Counted from the first letter of the stretch, positions 54,767 through 63,971 are shown. The stretch: 64,000 nucleotides of DNA from Hirschia litorea (GCF_042665075.1 NZ_JBHTBR010000002.1:496001-560000); one strand, 5' to 3'. A program made the numbers and translations. The notes: generated by a model not told the origin, from the sequence alone.

Positions 54767-56044
54767 ATGACTGAAATAGTAGATATATTTGCACGTGAAA
54801 TTTTAGATAGTCGGGGAAACCCAACTATAGAAGTAGATGTGACCCTAGAAGATGGTTCTATGGGTCGCGCTGCTGTGCCATCAGGTGCTTCCACAGGTGC
54901 GTATGAGGCTCACGAACTTCGTGACGGTGATAAATCACGTTATGGTGGCAAGGGTGTTTTAAAAGCAGTTGAGGCTGTAAACACTGAGATTTATCAAGAA
55001 TTGATCGGTCTTGAAGCTGAAGATCAGCGTCGTATCGACCAAACCATGATAGATCTTGATGGTACTGAAACAAAATCTCGCCTTGGAGCGAACGCCATCC
55101 TTGGTGTTTCTTTGGCGACTGCAAAAGCTGCTGCGACAGCTGCTAGTTTACCATTGTATCGTTATGTGGGGGGGGCAAACGCGCACATCCTGCCAACACC
55201 GATGATGAATATCATTAACGGTGGTGAGCACGCTGATAACCCTATTGATGTTCAAGAATTTATGATCGTGCCCGTTGGGGCTGAGTCTTTTTCTGAAGCT
55301 CTGCGGATGGGAACTGAGATTTTCCATGCCCTAAAGAAAAGCCTATCAGAAGCTGGGTTGAGTACATCCGTTGGTGACGAGGGTGGTTTTGCCCCCAACA
55401 TAGCATCTACTGAAGAGGCCATTTCATTTATTATGAAGTCAATCGAAAAGGCTGGATATCGTCCGGGGGATGATTGTGCGTTAGCTTTAGATGTGGCTTC
55501 AACTGAATTCTACAAGGATGGGAAATACATTCTTTCCGGCGAAGGTAAGACGCTTGGGTCCGATGAAATGGCTCATTATCTCGCGGACTTGGTCAATAAA
55601 TATCCAATTATTTCAATTGAAGATGGTATGGCTGAAGATGATTGGGATGGCTGGAAAACTCTTACTGATCTCGTTGGAAATAAATGCCAATTGGTTGGTG
55701 ATGATTTGTTTGTAACGAACTCCAAACGTCTTGCTCAAGGCATTGAAATGGGTGTGGCCAACTCTATTTTGGTAAAAGTAAACCAGATCGGTACTTTGAC
55801 GGAGACTTTGGATGCGGTAAATATGGCGATCAGCAGTGGGTATACTGCAGTCATGTCTCATCGCTCAGGTGAAACAGAAGATGCCACGATTGCAGACCTG
55901 GCAGTAGCTACAAATTGTGGTCAAATCAAAACCGGTTCGCTTGCTCGGTCGGACAGATTGGCTAAATACAACCAGCTGCTTCGTATCGAAGAAGAACTCG
56001 ACGAACAGGCTATATATCTTGGTAGACGTTCGATTCGTGCTTAG
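54767..56044 (+). CDS. eno: Enolase
   Basis: Converts 2-phosphoglycerate to phosphoenolpyruvate. Motifs are AREILDSRGNPTIEVDVTLE, SGASTGAYEAHELRD, GDEGGFAPN, the metal-binding SIEDGMAEDDWDGWK and LVGDDLFVTN, and SHRSGETEDATIADLAVATN. 425 residues. GAGAGGGA precedes the ATG and a strong terminator follows. Confidence 0.99.
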   Translation: MTEIVDIFAREILDSRGNPTIEVDVTLEDGSMGRAAVPSGASTGAYEAHELRDGDKSRYGGKGVLKAVEAVNTEIYQELIGLEAEDQRRIDQTMIDLDGTETKSRLGANAILGVSLATAKAAATAASLPLYRYVGGANAHILPTPMMNIINGGEHADNPIDVQEFMIVPVGAESFSEALRMGTEIFHALKKSLSEAGLSTSVGDEGGFAPNIASTEEAISFIMKSIEKAGYRPGDDCALALDVASTEFYKDGKYILSGEGKTLGSDEMAHYLADLVNKYPIISIEDGMAEDDWDGWKTLTDLVGNKCQLVGDDLFVTNSKRLAQGIEMGVANSILVKVNQIGTLTETLDAVNMAISSGYTAVMSHRSGETEDATIADLAVATNCGQIKTGSLARSDRLAKYNQLLRIEEELDEQAIYLGRRSIRA

Positions 56045-56068
56045 GTATTTACGTTAGTTACAAAAAAG

Positions 56069-56102
56069 AACGCTCGAAGCTTCGATGTTTCGAGCGTTTT
56101 TT
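56069..56102 (+). terminator. Rho-independent terminator after eno
   Basis: A perfect 10-bp stem AACGCTCGAA (56069-56078) with TTCGAGCGTT (56089-56098), 10-base loop, ending in a run of six T residues (56097-56102). An A-run before the stem would give some activity on the other strand as well. Confidence 0.9.
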
Positions 56103-56191
56103 GTATTGCGCTGCAATAAAAAAGATAAACGTGACATTAAGCTTGAGACAATAAAAAGTATCGATAATTTAATTGAAAGAATGGTTCGGAG

Positions 56192-56488
56192 ATGCGCTCG
56201 TTTGTCATCAGCATAGTTTTGAGTCTTGTGCTTGTATATTTCGCATACAATGCTTTGGCTGGTGATCAGGGACTAGCAAAATGGACTGACCTTCAAAAAC
56301 AAGAAAAAGAACTATCCCTTGTATTAGAGGGGATTCAGAGAGAAAAGCTTGATACTCAAACGCGAATAGATAGATTGAGCTCAGAAACGCTTGATTTGGA
56401 TTATCTTGAAGAACTGGCTAGAAAAAAGCTAGCTTATGCTCGCTCAGATGAGATTATACTGAATGTGAGCGATGGCCGTGAAGATTAA
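56192..56488 (+). CDS. ftsB: FtsB/DivIC-type cell division protein
   Basis: Small bitopic membrane protein of the division machinery (septum formation initiator family). One N-terminal helix (residues ~4-23, FVISIVLSLVLVYFAYNALA), a leucine- and charge-rich coiled coil (~33-70), then the conserved LEELARKKLAYARSDEIIL. 98 residues. Its position between eno and pdhA is conserved in alphaproteobacteria, where the family is usually labelled FtsB or DivIC. Confidence 0.9.
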   Translation: MRSFVISIVLSLVLVYFAYNALAGDQGLAKWTDLQKQEKELSLVLEGIQREKLDTQTRIDRLSSETLDLDYLEELARKKLAYARSDEIILNVSDGRED

Positions 56489-56511
56489 AAAATTGGTCTA
56501 ACTTGTCTCTC

Positions 56512-56565
56512 TTGGTGCGTTGCAACACCAAAATTGCATAGCAGCTCTGACTGGACGAAGGGCTG
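56512..56565 (+). other. Two hairpins in the ftsB-pdhA gap
   Basis: TTGGTG (56512-56517) pairs with CACCAA (56526-56531) over 8 bases, and CAGCTC (56542-56547) pairs with GGGCTG (56560-56565) over 12 bases. No T-tract follows either. They may structure the pdhA leader or the 3' end of ftsB; function unknown. Confidence 0.3.
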
Positions 56566-56593
56566 TAGCATTAAGTAGTCTAACGAAAATTTC

Positions 56594-57625
56594 ATGGAGG
56601 TTCGCTTGGTCGCCGCTAACGCTACATCACCCAAAAAGGGTAAACCGAGCCCGAAGTCAGATCCGTCTAACGAAGACGTATTGAAATACTATCGGGACAT
56701 GTTGTTGATTCGTCGCTTTGAAGAAAAGGCTGGTCAACTTTACGGTATGGGACTCATCGCAGGTTTCTGTCACTTGTACATCGGGCAGGAAGCTGTTGTT
56801 GTTGGTGTTCAAAGCGTACTCAAGGAAGGTGATCAAGTCATCACTGGATATAGAGACCACGGTCACATGCTAGCGTGTGACATGGAAGCTGACGGCGTGA
56901 TGGCTGAGTTGACTGGACGCGAGGGGGGGTATTCTCGCGGTAAAGGTGGCTCAATGCACATGTTCTCCAAAGAGAAAAACTTTTATGGTGGTCACGGTAT
57001 TGTGGGTGCTCAAGTTTCCTTAGGAACAGGGTTGGCATTTGCAAATCAGTACAGGAAAAATGACAACATCTCTGTTTCTTATTTTGGTGACGGGGCTGCC
57101 AACCAAGGGCAAGTGTATGAGTCATTCAACATGGCCTCGCTTTGGAAGCTTCCAGCTCTTTATGTCATAGAGAACAACCAGTATGCTATGGGGACAGCAG
57201 TTTCTCGTGCTTCCGCAGAACAAGAGCTGTATAAACGTGGTATTTCTTTCGATATTCCAGGTGAAGCTGTTGATGGAATGGACGTTCTGAAAGTTAGAGC
57301 AGCGGCGCTGAAAGCTGTAGAACACATTCGTTCAGGCAAAGGTCCATATATTCTAGAAATGAAGACGTATAGATATCGTGGGCACTCTATGTCTGACCCT
57401 GCGAAATATCGAAAACGCGAAGAAGTCGATGATATTCGTTCTCATCACGACCCAATCGAAGGTCTAAAGAAATACCTAGTGGAAAATAAAATTGCCACTG
57501 AAGAAGATCTTAAATCTGTAGATAAAGAAGTTCGTGTAATTGTGAACAAAAGTGCTGATTTTGCTCAGACAAGCCCAGAACCGGATCCGTCCGAGCTTTG
57601 GACAGATGTATTGCGGGAGGTTTAA
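56594..57625 (+). CDS. pdhA: Pyruvate dehydrogenase E1 component subunit alpha
   Basis: Thiamine-diphosphate-dependent decarboxylation of pyruvate, together with PdhB. Motifs are RRFEEKAGQLYGMGLIAGFC, YRDHGHMLACD and the ThDP motif SYFGDGAANQGQVYESFN. The conserved phosphoacceptor loop region is YRYRGHSMSDPAKYR. 343 residues. The ATG at 56594 has no ribosome binding site. The first codons themselves contain GGAGG (56596-56600), placed 5 bases before an in-frame TTG (56606), which may be the true start. Confidence 0.96.
   Translation: MEVRLVAANATSPKKGKPSPKSDPSNEDVLKYYRDMLLIRRFEEKAGQLYGMGLIAGFCHLYIGQEAVVVGVQSVLKEGDQVITGYRDHGHMLACDMEADGVMAELTGREGGYSRGKGGSMHMFSKEKNFYGGHGIVGAQVSLGTGLAFANQYRKNDNISVSYFGDGAANQGQVYESFNMASLWKLPALYVIENNQYAMGTAVSRASAEQELYKRGISFDIPGEAVDGMDVLKVRAAALKAVEHIRSGKGPYILEMKTYRYRGHSMSDPAKYRKREEVDDIRSHHDPIEGLKKYLVENKIATEEDLKSVDKEVRVIVNKSADFAQTSPEPDPSELWTDVLREV
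56596..56600 (+). promoter_or_regulatory. Shine-Dalgarno inside the annotated pdhA start
   Basis: GGAGG overlaps the annotated ATG at 56594 and lies 5 bases before TTG 56606 in the same frame. The spacing suits TTG initiation (protein beginning MVAANATSPKKG) better than ATG initiation. Confidence 0.5.
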
Positions 57626-57630
57626 GGTAA

Positions 57631-59010
57631 ATGTCAGTAGAAATTCTTATGCCTGCTCTTTCCCCTACAATGGAAGAGGGAACGCTTTCAAAATGGCTAA
57701 AAGCTGAGGGTGATAAAGTTTCACCGGGTGATATTTTAGCTGAAATAGAAACCGACAAAGCAACTATGGAAGTTGAAGCAGTCGATGAAGGCACAATTGC
57801 CAAAATTCTCGTTGCGGAAGGTTCTGAGGGTGTCAAGGTAAATGCCGTTATAGCAATGTTAGCTGAGGATGGAGAAGATTTATCCGCGGTCGCATCTGCT
57901 GGTCCTTCTTCTGTAGAAGCATCAAGTTCAACTCCCGAAAATGTTGAGCCTAAAGAGGTGAACGTCGGGCATAATATGCCGCCTGCAGATGATGTGTTGT
58001 CAGATCCTGATATTCCAGAAGGTACAGATTTTAAAACGACAACGGTACGTGACGCTCTTCGTGATGCAATGGCTGAAGAAATGCGCCGTGATGAATCTGT
58101 ATTCGTTATCGGGGAGGAGGTTGCGCAGTACCAAGGTGCCTATAAAGTTACACGTGAGTTGTTGCAGGAATTTGGTGAGCGACGTGTAGTAGATACACCT
58201 ATCACAGAACATGGTTTTGCTGGTTTGGCTGTTGGTGCTGCATATGCAGACCTTAAGCCCATCGTTGAATTTATGACATTCAACTTTGCGATGCAGGCTA
58301 TAGACCACATTATCAACTCGGCAGCTAAAACACTTTACATGTCTGGTGGACAAATGGGGTGTTCTATAGTCTTCCGTGGCCCAAATGGTGCGGCATCTCG
58401 CGTGGGGGCCCAGCACTCACATGATTATGCTACTTGGTATGGGAATGTGCCGGGTCTAAAGGTGGTGGCACCATATGATGCAGCTGACGCTAAGGGCTTA
58501 TTGAAAGCAGCAATCCGTGACCCTAATCCTGTTGTCTTCTTAGAGCATGAATTACTTTATGGAGAGAGCTTTGAGGTTCCTGATATGGAAGACTTTGTAC
58601 TTCCAATTGGAAAAGCCAAGGTGCGTCGTGAAGGATCCGATGTAACTCTTGTAGCTCACTCTAGAATGGTGGGTTATGCACTTGAAGCTGCTAAAATTCT
58701 TGAGGCAGATGGTATTAGTGCGGAAGTTGTCGACCTGCGCACTATCCGTCCGCTAGACACTCACACAGTGATTGAAAGTGTCAAAAAGACGAGCCGTGTA
58801 GTTTGTTGTGAAGAAGGTTGGGGATGTTACGGAGTTGGTGCTGAGATAGCGGCAGTGTGTGTCGATGAAGCATTTGACTACCTAGATGCACCCCCAATTC
58901 GGGTTCACCAAAAAGATGTTCCTTTGCCATATGCTGGTAACTTGGAAAAACTATCATTGCCAAACACGAATGACATCGTGGAAGCAGCTAAGAAGGTTTG
59001 CAACGTTTAG
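57631..59010 (+). CDS. pdhB: Pyruvate dehydrogenase E1 component subunit beta with lipoyl domain
   Basis: E1 beta subunit with an N-terminal lipoyl domain (residues ~1-80; lipoyl Lys 43 in EIETDKATMEVEAVDEG), an acidic/Ser-rich linker (~88-130) and the transketolase-type core with TTVRDALRDAMAEEMRRDES, VFVIGEEVAQYQGAYKVTRE and HSHDYATWYGNVPGLKVVAP. Lipoylated E1 beta is known in alphaproteobacteria. 459 residues. It starts 5 bases after pdhA. Its lipoyl domain closely resembles that of PdhC. Confidence 0.97.
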   Translation: MSVEILMPALSPTMEEGTLSKWLKAEGDKVSPGDILAEIETDKATMEVEAVDEGTIAKILVAEGSEGVKVNAVIAMLAEDGEDLSAVASAGPSSVEASSSTPENVEPKEVNVGHNMPPADDVLSDPDIPEGTDFKTTTVRDALRDAMAEEMRRDESVFVIGEEVAQYQGAYKVTRELLQEFGERRVVDTPITEHGFAGLAVGAAYADLKPIVEFMTFNFAMQAIDHIINSAAKTLYMSGGQMGCSIVFRGPNGAASRVGAQHSHDYATWYGNVPGLKVVAPYDAADAKGLLKAAIRDPNPVVFLEHELLYGESFEVPDMEDFVLPIGKAKVRREGSDVTLVAHSRMVGYALEAAKILEADGISAEVVDLRTIRPLDTHTVIESVKKTSRVVCCEEGWGCYGVGAEIAAVCVDEAFDYLDAPPIRVHQKDVPLPYAGNLEKLSLPNTNDIVEAAKKVCNV

Positions 59011-59041
59011 ACGACTAAACATGCAAGGTAACTGAAATGAA

Positions 59042-59074
59042 CAGGTTGGCGCAGAATGAAGTCTGCGCCGCCTG
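59042..59074 (+). repeat. Strong hairpin between pdhB and pdhC
   Basis: GGCGCAGA (59048-59055) and TCTGCGCC (59062-59069) form a perfect 8-bp stem with a 6-base loop. CAGG (59042-59045) and CCTG (59071-59074) add an outer 4-bp stem across a small internal loop. No T-tract follows. It is GC-rich compared with its surroundings. An RNA processing or stability element, or a dispersed palindromic repeat, is possible. Confidence 0.6.
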
Positions 59075-59093
59075 CCGTAAGGGAACTGCCTAG

Positions 59094-60404
59094 ATGCCAA
59101 TCAACATTACCATGCCCGCACTATCTCCAACCATGGAAGAGGGCAAACTCGCCAAATGGCTGGTTAAGCCAGGCGACGCCGTAGGGCCAGGCGATGTGAT
59201 CGCCGAAATCGAAACAGATAAAGCGACAATGGAAGTTGAAGCTGTTGATGAGGGGCGCATTGCTACCATTCTGGTTGACGAAGGCGCTGAGGGCGTCAAA
59301 GTTAATTCTGTAATTGCTGTGCTTGCTGAAGATGGAGAAGATTTGGATTCTATAAAGGGTCCTGCTGCTCAAGCACAACCGGCTCCCAAAACAGAAGAAA
59401 AATCTACTCCTGCCGAGAAAAAGGTAGAAAAATCAGAAGCTCCCAAAGTTGCAACAGCAAGTAAATCCGCACCATCTCCTTCTGCGGAGAAGGGAACGCG
59501 TATTTTTGCGTCGCCTCTTGCCAAACGGATAGCTGCAGAAAAAAATATAGACCTTTCAACGCTTAAAGGGTCGGGACCGCGTGGTCGAATTCTGCGCGCT
59601 GACGTGGATAATGCTAAACCTGGTAGTGCAGCTACTGGGAAGGTGGGTGCTAGCTCTGCGTCTCCTGATGGTCTGATACTGCCGCAAGTACTTGATGATC
59701 GTGTCTATGCACCTGACAGCTACAGGCTTGAACCTTTAGATGGTATGCGAAAGGTCGTTGCGCGACGCCTAACAGAAAGCTTTATGCAGATTCCACACTT
59801 CCCCTTAAATGTGGACCTACAATTGGATAAGCTTCTAGCGGCGCGTAAAGCGATCAATGAGGCAGCTCCAGAGGGCATTAAAATATCAGTAAATGACCTG
59901 CTTATTAAAGCAGCAGCTATGGCGCTGATGGATGAGCCTGATTGTAATACAAGCTATACTGACAACGGCATTGCGTATCACAAATCTGCGCATGTTTCAG
60001 TTGCGGTGGCTATTGATGGCGGCCTGATCACACCAGTGATTAAAGATGCTCAATCTAAAGGTCTTGCGCAGATTTCATCTGAAATGAAAGATCTCGCCAA
60101 ACGTGCTCGCGAACGTAAGCTTGCGCCACAAGAATACATGGGTGGTACGTTCTCAATTTCCAATTTGGGAATGTTTGGTGTGAAATCTTTCTCATCCATC
60201 ATAAACCCGCCAGAAGGTATGATTATGTCGGTAGGTGCTGGTGAAAAGAGACCAGTTGTTGGTCCGGATGGCCAACTTAAAGCAGCTACGGTTATGACCG
60301 TCACACTTACTTGTGACCACCGTGTAGTCGGTGGTGCTGAGGGAGCCAAGTGGCTGCTAGCATTCAAACGCTATGTCGAGGGACCAGAGTCTATGCTGCT
60401 TTAA
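59094..60404 (+). CDS. pdhC: Pyruvate dehydrogenase E2 (dihydrolipoamide acetyltransferase)
   Basis: E2 core of pyruvate dehydrogenase. One lipoyl domain (residues 1-80, Lys 43), an Ala/Pro/Lys linker, the E3-binding domain ASPLAKRIAAEKNIDLSTLK plus GSGPRGRILRADV (~137-170), and the acyltransferase domain (~210-436). The catalytic His is H409 in CDHRVVGGAEGA. Family members usually read HRxxDG; here the Asp position is G413. 436 residues. A long hairpin lies in the 83-base gap after pdhB. Confidence 0.95.
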   Translation: MPINITMPALSPTMEEGKLAKWLVKPGDAVGPGDVIAEIETDKATMEVEAVDEGRIATILVDEGAEGVKVNSVIAVLAEDGEDLDSIKGPAAQAQPAPKTEEKSTPAEKKVEKSEAPKVATASKSAPSPSAEKGTRIFASPLAKRIAAEKNIDLSTLKGSGPRGRILRADVDNAKPGSAATGKVGASSASPDGLILPQVLDDRVYAPDSYRLEPLDGMRKVVARRLTESFMQIPHFPLNVDLQLDKLLAARKAINEAAPEGIKISVNDLLIKAAAMALMDEPDCNTSYTDNGIAYHKSAHVSVAVAIDGGLITPVIKDAQSKGLAQISSEMKDLAKRARERKLAPQEYMGGTFSISNLGMFGVKSFSSIINPPEGMIMSVGAGEKRPVVGPDGQLKAATVMTVTLTCDHRVVGGAEGAKWLLAFKRYVEGPESMLL

Positions 60405-60436
60405 TGCAAATTGGATTACTGTAACGGACTAACATG

Positions 60437-60442
60437 AAGGAG
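60437..60442 (+). promoter_or_regulatory. Ribosome binding site that fixes the lpd start
   Basis: AAGGAG lies 6 bases before the ATG at 60449. It is inside the reading frame that begins at the upstream ATG 60434, which has no such site. Confidence 0.7.
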
Positions 60443-60448
60443 CGACCC

Positions 60449-61867
60449 ATGGCGGACGCAAAGAACCAGTTTGATCTTATTGTTGTTGGCTCAGGACCTG
60501 GTGGTTACGCAACAGCAATTCGTGCCTCTCAACTAGGAATGAAGACTGCTATTGTAGAGCGTGCTGAATTAGGCGGAATTTGTCTCAACTGGGGGTGTAT
60601 ACCTACAAAAGCATTACTTCGGACGTCTGAAGTTTTTCACATGATGGAAAATGCTGAAAAATATGGGCTTGGTAAGGTTAAACCTGTTGCTCATATTGAG
60701 AAAATTGTAGAACGCTCCCGTGGTGTTTCAAAGCAAATGGCAAATGGTGTTGCTTTTCTGATGAAGAAAAACAAAATCACTGTTATTGAAGGAACTGCAA
60801 GCCTTAAAGCTGGAAAGCCAGCCCCTAGTGTCGTGGTAAAAGACGGCAAAGGAGAAGGTACCTACACAGCTAAACATGTGATTATGGCTACTGGAGCGCG
60901 TGCACGGTCAATTCCTCAGGCTGGTCTTGTTCCTGATGGAGACCGTATATGGTCATACCGTGAGGCTTTAGTACCTAAGGAAGTTCCGAAAAAGCTTCTT
61001 GTTATTGGGTCCGGTGCAATTGGGATTGAATTTGCGAGTTTTTATAATACGCTGGGTTCAGAAACGACTGTTATTGAAGCCTTAGACCGTATACTTCCTG
61101 TCGAAGACGCTGACATTTCAAACTTTGTAGATAAGAGCCTCACCAAACAAGGCATGAAACTTATCAAATCAGCGCAAGTGCAAGGACTTGAAAAGGGAAA
61201 GAACAGCGTAACAGCTTCCGTTAAATTAAAAGACGGAAAGATTGAAAAGATAACAGCTGATGTTGTTATCGTCGCTGTTGGTATCGTCGGAAATGTTGAG
61301 AACACTGGCTTGGAAGAAGTTGGTGCAAAAATTGATAGAACGCATGTCACAGTTGATGGTTTTGGGCGCACGGGTGTTCCCGGTCTGTATGCGATTGGTG
61401 ATTTGACGGGGCCACCATGGTTGGCACACAAGGCAACTCATGAAGGTATCGTTTGTGTAGAGAAAATTGCGGGTCAAAACCCACATGAATTTAAGACAAA
61501 CAATATCGCCGGCTGTACCTATTGCCATCCACAAGTAGCATCTGTTGGTATGACAGAGGCCGTAGCAAAAGAAAAAGGCCATAAAGTTAAGGTAGGTCGT
61601 TTCCCATTCTTGGGTAATGGTAAAGCCGTAGCATTAGGCGAACCAGACGGAATTATTAAAACAGTATTTGATGAAAAGACTGGTGAACTACTTGGTGCCC
61701 ACATGGCGGGAGCTGAAGTTACGGAGTTAATTCAAGGGTTTGTAATTGCGCGTCAGGCAGAGCTAACAGAAGCTGAGATTATGGAAACAATTTTCCCGCA
61801 TCCAACTTTATCTGAAATGATGCATGAAAGTACATTGGACGCCTATGGGCGTGCGATCCATATCTAA
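60449..61867 (+). CDS. lpd: Dihydrolipoyl dehydrogenase (E3)
   Basis: FAD/NAD flavoprotein that reoxidises dihydrolipoamide. FAD-binding DLIVVGSGPGGYATAIRA, redox disulfide C45 and C50 in GGICLNWGCIPTKALLR, NAD-binding LLVIGSGAIGIEFASFYNTL, and the C-terminal active-site HPTLSEMMHE. 472 residues from the ATG at 60449. It ends the pdhA-pdhB-pdhC-lpd block and is followed by a terminator. It may also serve 2-oxoglutarate dehydrogenase, unless a second copy exists. Confidence 0.97.
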   Translation: MADAKNQFDLIVVGSGPGGYATAIRASQLGMKTAIVERAELGGICLNWGCIPTKALLRTSEVFHMMENAEKYGLGKVKPVAHIEKIVERSRGVSKQMANGVAFLMKKNKITVIEGTASLKAGKPAPSVVVKDGKGEGTYTAKHVIMATGARARSIPQAGLVPDGDRIWSYREALVPKEVPKKLLVIGSGAIGIEFASFYNTLGSETTVIEALDRILPVEDADISNFVDKSLTKQGMKLIKSAQVQGLEKGKNSVTASVKLKDGKIEKITADVVIVAVGIVGNVENTGLEEVGAKIDRTHVTVDGFGRTGVPGLYAIGDLTGPPWLAHKATHEGIVCVEKIAGQNPHEFKTNNIAGCTYCHPQVASVGMTEAVAKEKGHKVKVGRFPFLGNGKAVALGEPDGIIKTVFDEKTGELLGAHMAGAEVTELIQGFVIARQAELTEAEIMETIFPHPTLSEMMHESTLDAYGRAIHI

Positions 61868-61890
61868 ATTGTTTTAAATCCAAAGATTAG

Positions 61891-61921
61891 AGGCCCTGCA
61901 GAAATGTGGGGCCTTTTTTTT
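61891..61921 (+). terminator. Rho-independent terminator after lpd
   Basis: A 10-bp stem (AGGCCCTGCA at 61891-61900 with TGTGGGGCCT at 61905-61914, two G-U wobbles) with a GAAA tetraloop and a run of eight T residues (61914-61921). It closes the pyruvate dehydrogenase transcript. Confidence 0.92.
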
Positions 61922-62024
61922 GATCTCTAGAAATCACGATCAGTGCGCTTCCGTATCGTGAATGACTTTGATAGCATTTAGAAATCGCATTCCTGAAAAG
62001 CCCCTCCAAAGGAAAGTACATCTT

Positions 62025-63971
62025 ATGTCAGTTTCTCAAACCAAATATAAAGTTCCTGAAAGCTTCGCTAAGAACGCTCTGGTGGATGAGACAAGCTATA
62101 ATGATATGTATCGCCAATCCATTGAAGATAACGAAGCGTTTTGGGCCGAACACGGTAAGCGTGTAAGTTGGTCAAAGCCCTATAGCCGAGTAAAAAATAC
62201 TAGCTGGGATAAAGATGATCTCCACGTAAAATGGTATGAAGATGGAGAGCTAAATGTTGCGTATAATTGTATAGACAGACACCTAAAAGATAAAGCAAAT
62301 GAGGTGGCTATCATTTGGGAGGGCGACGATCCTAAGGATTGTCGGCACATCACTTACGCAGAGCTTCATGCGCAAGTTTGCCGATTTGCCAACGTGCTAA
62401 AGTCTCTGGATGTAAAAAAGGGTGACCGGGTAACGCTGTATCTTCCAATGATCCCTGAGGCCGCGTTTGCAATGCTCGCCTGCGCGCGAATAGGTGCTGT
62501 GCATTCCATAGTGTTTGCAGGATTTTCACCCGAAGCATTGGCCGGAAGAATAAATGATTGTGATAGCCGTTTAGTCATAACAGCGGATGAGGGGCTCCGT
62601 GGTGGTAAAACCATTCCTCTAAAATCGAGCGTTGATCAGGCTTTAAAACACGCGTCAGATGTTAAAAATGTTCTAGTTGTAAGACATACCAGTAATGATG
62701 TGGAGATGGTTCCAAATCGTGATGTTTGGCTTGATCAAGCACAAGAGCATGTGGCCTTGGAATGTGAAGTGGAGCCTATGAATGCTGAGGATCCTCTCTT
62801 TATTCTTTATACTTCAGGATCAACTGGAAAACCCAAGGGCGTATTGCACACCACAGGTGGTTATCTTGTTTGGGCTTCCATGACACACGAATATGTATTC
62901 GACTATAAGCAGGGTGACATCTATTGGTGTTCAGCCGATGTAGGTTGGGTAACGGGGCACAGTTACATTGTGTACGGACCGCTTGCGAATGCAGCTACTA
63001 CATTGATGTTTGAAGGCGTGCCAACTTATCCTGATGCTTCGCGGTTTTGGCAAGTTATTGATAAGCACAATGTGAATATATTCTATACTGCGCCAACAGC
63101 AATTCGTGCTCTAATGGGACAAGGAGAAGCGTTTGTTAAGCAAACATCACGTAAATCTTTGAGACTGTTGGGATCTGTGGGTGAACCGATAAACCCAGAA
63201 GCTTGGGAGTGGTATCATAGAGTTGTAGGTGAACGTAGGTGCCCCATAGTCGATACATGGTGGCAGACTGAAACTGGCGGTATAATGATAACACCTTTAG
63301 CCGGAGCTACAGATTTGAAGCCTGGTTCAGCGACCTTACCATTCTTTGGGATCAAGCCTGAGATTGTGGATGCCGAAGGAAAGGTTTTAGAAGGACCCGC
63401 TGAAGGCAATCTTGTGATTGCTGAATCATGGCCGGGTCAAATGAGAACTGTGTATGGCGACCATCAAAGGTTTATTGATACATATTTTTCAACATATAAA
63501 GGAAAGTATTTTACGGGTGATGGGTGTCGTCGTGATGAAGACGGTTATTATTGGATCACAGGGCGCGTAGACGATGTTATAAATGTCTCTGGACATCGTA
63601 TGGGAACCGCCGAGGTTGAGAGCGCTTTGGTTGCGCATGCAGAAGTGTCGGAAGCGGCAGTTGTTGGCTATCCGCATGATATTAAAGGACAGGGTATTTA
63701 TGCCTATGTTTCTTTGAATGCAAGCGTAGATCCTAGTTCGGAATTGGCAACAGAACTTATAAAATGGGTGCGAACAGAAATAGGGCCTATCGCAGCACCA
63801 GATAAGATTCAATTTGCTCCTGGTTTGCCTAAAACTCGGTCTGGCAAAATTATGAGACGTATTCTTCGCAAAATTGCTGAAGATGATTTCTCAAACCTTG
63901 GTGACACGTCCACGCTGGCTGACCCAGCGGTGGTGGATAATTTGATAGCGAATAGGCAGAATAAAAAGTAA
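62025..63971 (+). CDS. acs: Acetyl-coenzyme A synthetase
   Basis: Activates acetate to acetyl-CoA through acetyl-AMP. Adenylate-forming motifs are LYTSGSTGKPKGVLHTTGGY, WCSADVGWVTGHSYIVYGPL, DTWWQTETGG, and the C-terminal hinge GRVDDVINVSGHR. The PKTRSGKIMRRILRK segment holds the conserved Lys that is acetylated in other bacteria. AAAGGAAAG precedes the ATG at 62025; 648 residues is the typical length. Upstream in-frame codons to 61962 are not supported. Set off from lpd by the terminator. Confidence 0.97.
   Translation: MSVSQTKYKVPESFAKNALVDETSYNDMYRQSIEDNEAFWAEHGKRVSWSKPYSRVKNTSWDKDDLHVKWYEDGELNVAYNCIDRHLKDKANEVAIIWEGDDPKDCRHITYAELHAQVCRFANVLKSLDVKKGDRVTLYLPMIPEAAFAMLACARIGAVHSIVFAGFSPEALAGRINDCDSRLVITADEGLRGGKTIPLKSSVDQALKHASDVKNVLVVRHTSNDVEMVPNRDVWLDQAQEHVALECEVEPMNAEDPLFILYTSGSTGKPKGVLHTTGGYLVWASMTHEYVFDYKQGDIYWCSADVGWVTGHSYIVYGPLANAATTLMFEGVPTYPDASRFWQVIDKHNVNIFYTAPTAIRALMGQGEAFVKQTSRKSLRLLGSVGEPINPEAWEWYHRVVGERRCPIVDTWWQTETGGIMITPLAGATDLKPGSATLPFFGIKPEIVDAEGKVLEGPAEGNLVIAESWPGQMRTVYGDHQRFIDTYFSTYKGKYFTGDGCRRDEDGYYWITGRVDDVINVSGHRMGTAEVESALVAHAEVSEAAVVGYPHDIKGQGIYAYVSLNASVDPSSELATELIKWVRTEIGPIAAPDKIQFAPGLPKTRSGKIMRRILRKIAEDDFSNLGDTSTLADPAVVDNLIANRQNKK

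Noticed and set aside
57631..59340. Near-identical lipoyl domains of pdhB and pdhC as evidence for a recent duplication or assembly error
   Set aside because: Lipoyl domains on both E1 beta and E2 are known in alphaproteobacteria, and the two differ at many codons; no sign of an artefact.
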